A DNA stretch of 44,421 bases from Acanthamoeba castellanii str. Neff (taxonomy: Eukaryota; Discosea; Longamoebia; Acanthamoebidae), in contig NW_004457712.1 of NCBI RefSeq assembly GCF_000313135.1, forward strand, positions 893,176 through 937,596. Reading direction: 5' to 3'. Positions 12,801-24,329 of this stretch are shown here, piece by piece (position 1 is the stretch's first letter; each line of letters begins with the position of its first letter). The notes beneath the pieces are model-generated. The model searched no databases. It worked only from the letters and a program-made list of their open reading frames with translations, and was not told the DNA's origin. Both the position numbers and the translations under genes were made by a program.

Positions 12801-13468
12801 TCCGCAAGCGGATGGCCCTCGCCCTGCTCGAGGACCACTTCGGAGCCACCGCGGCCGTCGTGGTCTCGGTGCTCGCCAACGAGTCGGTACCGGCCGTGGC
12901 CGGAGGCGATGGCGGCGATGGCGGCGGCGGGCTCGAGGAGGGGGAGGCGGAGGCCCGCGCGCGGGACGAGGCGAGCCTGGACCGCATGTCTGCGATGCTG
13001 GCGGGCGTCGAGATCGGGGCGGACACCGACTACGCCCTCCTGTCGTGCATGATCGACTTCATCGACTTTGCCGCCATCGCCATGGTGCGCACGATATCAA
13101 TTTCCTTGCATCACCCCAAACGCAACACGCTCACCGCACACGCAACACGCTCACCGCACACACGTAACGATGTAGAGCGGGCGGGTGTTGCGTTCGGAGG
13201 CGGGACAGCGGCTCACAGTGGCCCTCAAGGCCCTCAACGCGCGCATCCGAGAGATACACGGGTTCAACCTCGCCATCACACGCGTACCGCCTCCTCCCTC
13301 TGTCGTGCGTGTCGTGTCCACAAAGTCTCGCCTCACACTACACGCAACCGATAGGTCAAGGACAAGCTGATCGTCTTGTCGGGCAAGCTGGACCAGCTCA
13401 AGCGACTCAAGGGGAGCAGCGCACCCAGCCCCAGCCTCCGCTCCTTCCTCACCTGTGACTCGCCGTAG
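9853..13468 (+). CDS. 725-aa nuclear-looking protein; helical C-terminal half, possibly SLF2/CANIN-like
   Basis: Exons: 9853-9941, 10025-10464, 10557-10631, 10770-10840, about 11069-11203, 11311-11382, 11483-11549, 11766-11944, 12014-12270, 12421-12584, 12678-13084, 13176-13283 and 13355-13468; phases agree, total 725 aa. The N-terminal third is low-complexity: Ser/Pro, an Asn/Thr run, then long Lys/Glu tracts with nuclear-localisation-like clusters (KTKKRKREAEKR, KSKRKGRHL) and acidic patches. A middle part includes RRLDVFPHWPW. The C-terminal half is helical, with FLRWLFHITALETANEHIVW, RVLDYMARAIRHR, LEHDVVAMLRWVGVLL and a long Ala/Leu-rich segment. The layout (disordered N-terminus, helical C-terminus) recalls SMC5/6-loading factors of the SLF2 type, but no diagnostic motif was recognised, so this is a weak suggestion. 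The acceptors of exons 5 and 8 have in-phase alternatives. Confidence 0.75.
11555..11722. repeat. (TGTCG)n pentanucleotide microsatellite in an intron
   Basis: About 30 nearly perfect copies of TGTCG, with a few TTGG interruptions at both ends, fill most of the intron between 11550 and about 11765. None of the frames contains a stop, so the repeat reads as a false VVSCR string on + and as THDTTR-type strings on -. Confidence 0.95.
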
Positions 13469-13577
13469 ACCTAAGCTCAGCCCCCCATTCGCGGAACGGA
13501 TCGAACGAAACTTATCAATGTTCGATTGGCCTTTTCATCTTCGGCCGAAGACCACCACCACAGGGCAGCGTCGCGCT

Positions 13578-15869
13578 CTACGACTGGGTTGCGTTCGCAG
13601 GCGTGGCAGTACCGCGGCTGCGGAGGATTTCGAGCATCTGCTGGCTGGCCTCGTCCGGGCACGACACCACAAACGCGTCCGTAATCCCAAGAACCTGTCC
13701 ACGACACACACGCGACACACGACACGACACGACACGACACGACACGACACGGGTTAGGGCGTGTGGTGTGCGGCTGCGAGAGTGCGGGGGGAGTTGAGTA
13801 CGGTGGCGATGGGGAGGGGCGTGTCGAGGGCGTCGGGGAAGGGGATCATGCCGCGGAGCAGGTTGAGGTAGGCCGCGTGGCGGGCCTCGACGGAGGCGAT
13901 GGTGGCGCCCGTCGTCTGCAGCTGCGGGCTCGTCAGGAAGGCCAGCGTCCCGTCGTAGGCGCTCACGCCCACGTTCTCCAATCGCTGCCACCCACACAAA
14001 CCACCACATCAGCAATCATTTATTCTACTTCGTTATTCGTTTTCGTTATTTTGGTTTATTATTTTTGGTTATTTATGTTATTTCCTAGTTATTGCCATTT
14101 AGTTATCATTATTTTCGGCACATTTTCAATGTGGAGAAGGGGACGTACCTGGGCGATCTCGACGAACTGGGTCACGTTGCTGACGGGGAAGCTGTAGTTG
14201 CACTGCTGCACGGGAGTACCGCCCAACGAGCTGCACTCACCGCACACGCACACGCACCACCGCACACGCACACGCACCACCGCACACGCACACGACACAA
14301 AGATGATGAAGTCAACGGCGGTGTGGTGGCAGAGGCGGGAGTAGGTGTCCGGACCCGATGGCGGACTGGAGGGCGGCGGCGTGGCCGAGCTCGTTGTCGC
14401 GGATGCGGGTGATGAAGTCGAAGGTGGTGTTGGGGAAGCCCGCCGCCTCAAAGTCCGCAGCGGTGAAGTTGTTGAGCCCCTCCGCGAAGAACGTCGAGTC
14501 CAACAGCTCCAGCGTCAGCGCAAAGTTGAGAATCTGCACACAACACGACACACGACACACGACACACGACATGAGTGAGCGAACAAAGTGTGACAGCCGA
14601 GAGGGAGGGTTGGTGCCTGGATGTCGTTGGCGTTGGTGGCTTCGGTGGCGTTCTCGGCAATGAAGACGCGGAGGCAGGTGTCGTTGCAGAGGTTGGCCGA
14701 GCAGGTGGCACTGCAGATCTTCTCGATCGTCAGGGCCTGCCCCTGCGCCTGGGCCGACGCCTGGAACGTGGTCGCATTCGCCGCCATCGTCTCGTTGGCC
14801 GCCGCCGTTGCATTGGCCGCCATCGTTTCATTTGCCGCCGCCGTCGCATTGGCCGCCATCGTTTCGTTCGCCGCCGCCGTCGCGTTGGCCGCCATCGTTT
14901 CATTCGCCGCCGCCGTCGCGTTGGCTGACGTGGCGTTGACGGAGGGGGCGGAGGGGGGCTGCTGGTTGGGGAGGGCGGTGGTGCCGTTGCAGTTGCAGTT
15001 GAGCTGCAGCGGGCGGAGGGCCAGCAGCATCATCTCGAACGGCTGCATGGGGGTGTCGCACGGCAGCGGGCTCCGATCGAGGCTCTCGCAAGTCGTCAGG
15101 TCTGCCGCCACCGCACACACGCAACGCGACACCGCACGACACGACACGACACGACACGATACGTCACGGGTCAGTCCCTGCCGGAGCCCTCATGATTGGG
15201 CCTGGCGGAAACGAACTCGCGGTCACATTGGCCGCGCCGCCGACCAATGGCGTCGCAGAGGGCGAGGGCGAGGCCGTGGCGTTGGCCGCGGGCGAGGCAG
15301 TGGCGTTGGCCGCCGGCGAAGGCGAAGAGGTGGCATTAGCCGCCGGCGAGGCCGTGGCGTTGGCCGCGGGTGAAGCCGTGGCGTTAGCCGCCGGCGAAGG
15401 CGAAGCGGTGGCATTGGCGGCCGGCGAGGCCGTGGCGTTCGCAGAGGGCGAGGGCGAGGCCGTGGCGTTGGCCGGCGTGGTAGCGTTGAGGCACTGCACC
15501 TGGCACGGAGTCGTGCAGTTCGCGCCCTGCACCTCATACGTACCCTGCACGTGTCCACACCAGTATGAGTGTATGTGTCGTGTGTGTCGTGTGTGTCGTG
15601 TGTGTCGTGTGCGTGCGGTGTGGGAGGTGTACGTTGGCGTTGGGGTAGCAGCCGTTGGAGTCGGCGTAGAGGACGCCGACGGAGGTGAGGGTCGGGTAGC
15701 ACCCGCGGGCGTCGCGGTAGAAGGCCCCGCCGGCCATCGCCATCGGGCAGCACCCGCTCGCGTCGCTGAAGAGGCCCTGACCGCAGCTCGCGCTCTGTGC
15801 CGTCGCCCCCATCATTACCATCACCATCACCATCGTCGCCGCCATCAACTGATGCATCGTCGTCTTCAT
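13578..15869 (-). CDS. Secreted ferritin-like-domain protein with N-glycosylation-sequon repeats
   Basis: Minus-strand exons: 15633-15869, about 15168-15544, about 14617-15100, 14355-14533, 14149-14230, 13802-13984 and 13578-13694. The start is a signal peptide: MKTTMHQLMAATMVMVMVMM followed by GATAQSA. Next come three short Cys-containing repeats (SGCCPMA, ARGCYPTL, SNGCYPNA), a region of repeated NATASP, a Cys-rich stretch, and four tandem ANATAAANETMA units. The C-terminal part is a ferritin-like four-helix domain of the Rds1/desiccation-related type: ILNFALTLELLDSTFFAEGL, NFTAADFEAAGF and ATIASVEARHAAYLNLLRG, with Glu and His in the usual metal-ligand positions. Each NAT/NET is an N-glycosylation sequon. 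The join between exons 2 and 3 (15100-15168) does not phase cleanly with the nearest acceptor. The donor after exon 3 is GC, not GT. Whether it binds metal is unknown; a stress or cyst-wall role is speculation. Confidence 0.85.
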
Positions 15870-16153
15870 GTCGTGTGGTCTGGGCAAGTGGATTGGAAAA
15901 CAAACAACGGCCGTAGCAATTGCCTTAAGTAGTGGTGTGGGCCAGGTGAGTTGTTGTCTGGCCAGCAGCTTGCGGTGGAGTGGTGGGCGAGTATTCGGCC
16001 GGGCCTGGTAGAGGGCATCAACAATCTCATCGTCCAGCTCTCAATTCAGTCAGTCGTTGCCAATCCTGGTCAGAAATCCAGGTGAAACCAGGCGTACTGT
16101 AAATACATAAATATAAACAGATAAATAAAGGAAAATAAACAATATTGAAATAA
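15870..16153. other. Intergenic region upstream of the ferritin-like gene
   Basis: About 284 bp between the ferritin-like start codon and the ATG10 stop codon, both on the minus strand. It should hold the promoter of the ferritin-like gene and the 3' end of ATG10. It becomes AT-rich towards 16100-16160. No specific site was recognised. Confidence 0.5.
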
Positions 16154-17182
16154 TTAATTATGGTAGGGTGGTGCATTGGTAGAGGCGGGCGACAGCCAGG
16201 CGGTGAGCGGCAGGTGGAGGCCCACGACGGGTCCCACGGCCGACAGCCACGCCATGAGGTAGTTGCTGCTGCTTGGGCTGGGGGTGGAGGCGTCAGCTGT
16301 GAGGCTGGTCATGAGGGCCTTCGTCTCGCACGGGTGGATGTGGTAGCACGGCACCCCCGTCACTGGATGCTCCTGCCATGTCGTGTGTGTGTCGTGTCGT
16401 GTCATTGGTCGTGTCGAGCAGATGGCGAAACTACGAAACACAGGCAAGACACACAACCAGCACGATGCACGATGCACATCGAGGGGTACCTGCTGGGTGA
16501 TGAAGTTCCATCGCATGTCTTCGTCTCGGTGGTGCGAGGGCACGTCGGCCCACACCTCCTCCCACGTCAGCATCCGACCGTCTGTGCGTGCGAACACATG
16601 TGAGCAGCTTGCACGACACACGCACACGACACACGAGGCCCGCGTACCGAGGTGGGAGGCCTGGAAGTAGAGTACGGGGACCTGGTAGGTGGAGCTGTAG
16701 ACCACGAAGTAGTCGTACACGTGGACCGCGCTGGCGCTGGGGTCGTGGCCGGCGGCGACCACCACTGCGCAGTCGTCCGGGTCTTCCACGATGATCGGAG
16801 CGTCACTGGCCACCTGGTCAAGCACGTGCTCACCTTCTACCGGTTGATGGCGTGGGGTCTTCTCGTCGGACACGGCAGCCACACGCCTTGTGTTGTTCCT
16901 GCACACCAAGTACGCACCCCCCTGACGAGAGCACTTTACATTAGATGAAATTTACAACAAGAGAGCAATAAATAGATGGATGAATAATGATGGAGGCGGA
17001 GGGTGTACGTGGCGCGCGTGTAAAGTGATGTACTCCCACCCGCCACCGACTCGCTCTGCAAATTGGGCGGACTCTTGCGCAAACTGCGGCAGCGTTCAAC
17101 GTCGGTAAGGTGAGTGAATGCCAGGCAACCTTTCCCCTTCCATAGCCCCAGCGCAGGTCGGCACCTGTGCCCAGCTCAGCAT
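16154..17182 (-). CDS. ATG10: Autophagy E2-like enzyme ATG10
   Basis: ATG10 takes activated ATG12 from ATG7 and conjugates it to ATG5, a cytosolic step needed for autophagosome formation. Five minus-strand exons: 17165-17182 (an 18-nt first exon, MLSWAQ), 17009-17083, 16648-16921, 16490-16581 and 16154-16372. All phases agree, total 225 aa, close to the family's usual size. Recognisable segments in order: ESAQFAERVGGGWEY near the N-terminus, HVYDYFVVYSSTYQVPVLYF, DGRMLTWEEVW, RWNFITQQEHPVTGVPCY, HIHPCET with the presumed catalytic Cys in the HPC motif, and LMAWLSAVGPVVGLHLPL at the end. The gene starts 289 bp from the oppositely oriented CUL1 and 18 bp from a perfect palindrome. Confidence 0.93.
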
Positions 17183-17199
17183 CTCGATCTGTGCAGCAA

Positions 17200-17238
17200 T
17201 TTGCGATTTCAATTGAAATCGCAAAATACTCAGTATTT
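17200..17238. promoter_or_regulatory. Two adjacent palindromes in the ATG10/CUL1 divergent promoter
   Basis: 17200-17225 is a perfect 26-bp palindrome (TTTGCGATTTCAA and its complement, no loop). It is followed by AAATACT-C-AGTATTT at 17224-17238, a second palindrome with one central base. An E2F-like TTTCGCGC lies at 17236-17243. The block sits 18 bp upstream of the ATG10 start codon, in a 289-bp region shared with CUL1. It could be a dimeric factor site or an RNA hairpin in the ATG10 5' leader. Confidence 0.7.
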
Positions 17239-17471
17239 CGCGCCCTTTCTTTTCTGCGAACAACCATTTTCTGTCTTTTTTTGTTGAGAGTACAACACAT
17301 CATCTCGCGTGGATCGAAGCTTGCGCACAGGTATGCCAATGCGACCGTTTTTCTCGCCCTTGTGCGCTATTCTTTTGCGTGGCATCTGAGAATCTTCAAT
17401 GAACCTCGCTGTTTACATTTAATTTAACAATATGGCTGATTTTGATCTTTCTTTCGATTGGGTTGGCGCAG

Positions 17472-21011
<3,540 letters not shown>

Positions 21012-21362
21012 GTAGTGTAGTTGTAGGCCCACAACTGAAATGTGAATTGGCCCACAACTGAAATGTGAATTGGTTTCAACCTCCAGCCTTGCTGTCACTC
21101 TCTTTTGTTGTGATGTTGTTGGTGTTGCCTTGGTTCCAGGAGTTTGTGCTTGTGCTCCACCCACAGGTGGTGACCACCAGGGGGACATCCGTTGATGGCC
21201 CTCTTCCTTGGCTGCTCCAGCTCAAGTGCACGTGTTGTTGTTTTCATATCAATAATAAATAATATATATATGAACAATATTTACAGAATTACATGTGGGA
21301 AGGAGGGATCATGTACAACATATAACAGAGGTATAGAAGAAGTGAAGAAAGGAGAGAACTGT
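21012..21362. other. Convergent intergenic region CUL1 / fork-head gene
   Basis: About 350 bp between two stop codons facing each other. It holds a perfect tandem pair of a 23-bp unit (CCCACAACTGAAATGTGAATTGG) at 21028-21050 and 21051-21073, directly after the CUL1 stop. An AT-rich tract (AATAATAAATAATATATATATG-like) at about 21250-21275 probably carries polyadenylation signals for one or both genes. Confidence 0.6.
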
Positions 21363-22400
21363 TCAGGCGAGAAGATGGCTCAGGAAGTCCTCCTGATCGG
21401 GCGAGAGGCCGTCGGCGCAATCGGCGTTGTTGTCCTCGAGGAGGCGGTGGATGTCCTGCTCCAGAAGCTCCTTCTGCCGAAGCAGCTGCGCCATCCGCTC
21501 CTCCTTCACGAACTGCTCGACCAGCACGTCGGGAAGGTCGTCCAGCTCGTCCATCAGCTCCTGCGGGTGAACCATCACCAGCTCCTGCGCCTTCTCCTCC
21601 TGCTGATGCTGCTGCTGCTGTGGTGGTTGTTGCTGCTGCTCCTCGACAAGTCGAGCGTGCCGGGTGGTCATCCGTCGCGTAGTGGTGGCTCGACGGCCCG
21701 CGGGTCGTCCGCGCCTCACAGCCGGCCGCGTAGCGCCACCCTCGCGCGGTACGACGAGGGACCAGAGGTGGTCCTTGCCCGATCCGGCGGCGAGGCTCGA
21801 CCCGTGGGCGTGGGGCTTGTAGAACTTGCGCTTCTCGTTCTTGGAGAGACACGAGCGGATGGCCGCCTTCCAGTTGCGCTTGCCATCGACCTCCTCGGGG
21901 AAGGCGGCCTCGATGGTGGTGTAGATGTCGGCCAGGGTGCCCTTGCCCCCGCGTCGGCCGAGCGCCCACTCGACCTTGGCCACCCATGTTCGAGGCGGCG
22001 GGTGCGGCACCTCGATTACGTCCTCGTTGTCTTCCTCGTTCTCTGAGCTGCTGCTGGTGCTGCTGTCCTCTTCATCGTCTTCCTCGTCGAGTAGCGGCGA
22101 CGAGGGCACCTGCCACTCGTCGGTGCACCCGCTCTGCTTCTCGTCGGCCTCCTCGACGTGGCGCGACCGCTTGGGCGCCGGCTCCTCGTAGTCTACGTCG
22201 CCAGAAGCGGGAGGCTGGTAGTCTTCATCGGCGTAGTTGCTGTTGCTGTCGCTCGACGCGCTGAGCGCCAGGCGTCGCTTCCTGCCGACCTGCTTGACCT
22301 GGCCCTTCTCGCCGCCCCTCGACACGTTGTCATCGACGAGGTGCTCGGATGGGGCCGCTACGTGCGTGGCCTTCTGGCACCGCGGGTCGTGGCTCACCAT
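21363..22400 (-). CDS. Fork-head-like winged-helix transcription factor
   Basis: A single-exon gene of about 345 aa, if it starts at the Met at 22400 (MVSHDPRCQ); an upstream in-frame extension to 22586 is also open. The N-terminal half is acidic and Ser-rich with basic patches (VGRKRRLAL, PAPKRSR). The DNA-binding domain at about 21770-21990 reads GTLADIYTTIEAAFPEEVDG, then NWKAAIRSCLSKNEKRKFYK and, after a wing, GSGKDHLWSLV. This matches the fork-head pattern (hydrophobic-x-x-IY..I...FP, W..SIRH.LS.N..F.K, G....W.L). The C-terminus is Gln-rich and then helical (LVEQFVKEERMAQLLRQKEL), suggesting activation and oligomerisation segments. Histone H1-like winged helices are the main alternative. 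Role: probably a sequence-specific nuclear regulator; targets unknown. Confidence 0.78.
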   Translation of the reverse strand: MVSHDPRCQKATHVAAPSEHLVDDNVSRGGEKGQVKQVGRKRRLALSASSDSNSNYADEDYQPPASGDVDYEEPAPKRSRHVEEADEKQSGCTDEWQVPSSPLLDEEDDEEDSSTSSSSENEEDNEDVIEVPHPPPRTWVAKVEWALGRRGGKGTLADIYTTIEAAFPEEVDGKRNWKAAIRSCLSKNEKRKFYKPHAHGSSLAAGSGKDHLWSLVVPREGGATRPAVRRGRPAGRRATTTRRMTTRHARLVEEQQQQPPQQQQHQQEEKAQELVMVHPQELMDELDDLPDVLVEQFVKEERMAQLLRQKELLEQDIHRLLEDNNADCADGLSPDQEDFLSHLLA

Positions 22401-22739
22401 TTCGTTGTGCTTGCGGGCAGCCGGATCCTCCTCCTCGAGGCGTCTACTTGTCGTTGTGTAGAAAGTAGTACTGGTTGGTGTAAAAAGAAGTGTTTTTTGC
22501 TGTTGGGGTACTAGCTCCTGTCTCGTGTGTCCAGGTGCCAAGAGAAGCAATATTGTTGTGTGTGCTCGGTTGGGTGGTGGCCCCAAGTCTAGTTTCTGGT
22601 CTTGCCTGTTGTTGCCGCGTGCGTACGTGGCGTTTGCTTTGTGTTTTCGGTCTATGGCGCGTTGTGCTGTTGTTGTTTTGCCCGTTCGGTTACGGCGGAA
22701 TCGGCTTCTCTCGGAGCTTTTCTGCGAACCTTCCCACCT
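22401..22739. promoter_or_regulatory. Divergent intergenic region between the fork-head gene and the TBC gene
   Basis: About 340 bp between two diverging start codons. The frame upstream of the fork-head Met stays open to 22586, so part could be coding. It is GT-rich on the + strand near 22480-22680. No recognisable factor site was identified. Confidence 0.4.
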
Positions 22740-24132
22740 ATGGCGCCACGGCAGTGGCGGAAATTCCGGCGTTACCTGGTATCGGGCGAGCTGAGCCCCA
22801 GATTTATCAGAGGAATGTTAGAATGCTTGGTATGAGAATTTTCTGGTTTCTTTTTCTTTTCTCTACATTTCAAGCTCTGGAAGCTTCGAGACTTTCCCGC
22901 CAAAGGGGCCACGACAAGGCGCCAAGATTTTCATTGCTAACAAATTGAGACCAGGAGGCGAGGATTTATACGACATGTTGCGGAAGGCCACGTTTTGGGC
23001 GGAGGAGGGAGAGGCGCCGCTCTTGCAGAGGAACGATGGCTTCCTGAAGCCGGGAGATGATGTCGAGGGGGTGCTCCGACTGGTGCAGAGATGGCCGGAG
23101 TTGGCCGGGGCCAAGCCGCTTCCAGAGGACTTTGAATGGCCGGCGGCCACCGCCATTAGCGAAGAGAATCAGCGCATCGTGCTGCGAGATGCTGAGCGAA
23201 CGTTCCTGGGCGAGGCCCAGCGGGAGAAGCTGCAGCGGGTGCTCACCGCCATCATCCACCGATTCGGCGACTACGCGCAGGGGCTCGGCTACGTGACCAG
23301 CTTCCTCATGCTGACCCTCGACGAGGCCTCGGCCGTGACCATCCTCGCCGAGCTCAACGAGAACGAGCGCTACGTGCCCGGCTACTGGAAGCACGAGGCC
23401 GTCGGCTTCGCCACCGATGCGCTGGTCTTCGAGGAGATTCTCGCGCGGGAGCAGAACGAAGTAGTCCAGCATCTCAAGCAGCGATTCATCCTGCCCGATA
23501 CCTACTGCCAGAAGTGGTTCGTAGGCCTGGGCGTGCATGTACTCCCCTTTGAGCTCCTCTTCACCTTCTTCGAGGGCTTCCTCGCCGGGGGCAGCCGCTA
23601 CCTCTTCCAGTTCGGCCTCTCCGTCGTCGACCACCTGCGCGACGAGGTTCTGCGCACCAAGGACGCCGCCAACCTCTACGCGCTCCTGCGCCTCGACCCC
23701 AAGCACCGCGCCATCACGCCCGAGCTCCTCCGCTCGATCGTCGCCCGCGCGCCCGAGTTCGCCGCTGCCGTCGCCGCCGCCGACCTGTCCGTCCTGCGCC
23801 GCGAGGTCTACGACACCAAGCTCCGACCGCGCCTCGAAGCCGCGCGCCGCTCTTTTGCCGAGGCCGCCAAGCAGAAGGCCGAGGCCAGCGACGACTCGGA
23901 TGACGATGGTGACTCGGATGATGATGATGAAGAGGGTGAGGGCGAGGAGTGCCAGGTGTGCAAGGAGATGTCGCCCGAGCTCTTCTGCAAGGAGTGCAAG
24001 CTGCTGCTGTGCGGTGCGTGCCACGAGGGCGGCAAGGGCGGGCACGCGGCGTCGCACGAGGTCGAGGAGGACTGGGAAGAGGAGGCCACCAAGCTCGCCG
24101 AGCTCATGTCCAAGGCCAAGATCTCTGCCTAA
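22740..24132 (+). CDS. TBC-domain RabGAP with C-terminal B-box-like zinc module
   Basis: TBC proteins accelerate GTP hydrolysis by Rab GTPases on endomembranes. Model: exon 1 22740-22829, exon 2 22891-24132, total 443 aa. The TBC dual-finger residues are present: arginine finger in IVLRDAERTF (IxxDxxR) near 23179 and glutamine finger in YAQGLGYVTS (YxQG) near 23272. Downstream helices include KWFVGLGVHVLPFELLFTFF, typical of the TBC C-lobe. After an acidic linker (DDSDDDGDSDDDDEEGEGEE), residues from about 23949 to 24057 show CQVC, FCKECKLLLCGAC and HAASH. This Cys/His spacing resembles a B-box-type zinc finger. The intron 1 acceptor is inferred from phase; the ATTTCAAG and GGAAG sites nearby do not phase. 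Confidence 0.87.
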
Positions 24133-24329
24133 GTGTTAACAAACAAAGAAAGAATAGTGAGTAACAAAGATACTATTATATACACTTGTGAGTGGCCAAG
24201 TTTGTGTCGCAAGTTGCACACAACCAATTGTTGTTGTTGTTGCCTGTCAACGGAGCTACGGGCATTAACATTCTTTTAAATAAATCAATAAATTATTGTC
24301 AAAAAAAGAGGTTTTACAAAACGTCGAGG

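Noticed and set aside
11426..13354. A 642-codon continuous + frame
   Set aside because: It reads through the (TGTCG)n intron and several other introns by chance; the true exons inside it are covered by the 725-aa model.
21363..21987. Alternative minus frame rich in Gly/Arg/Ala
   Set aside because: It is a shifted frame of the fork-head gene without domain features.
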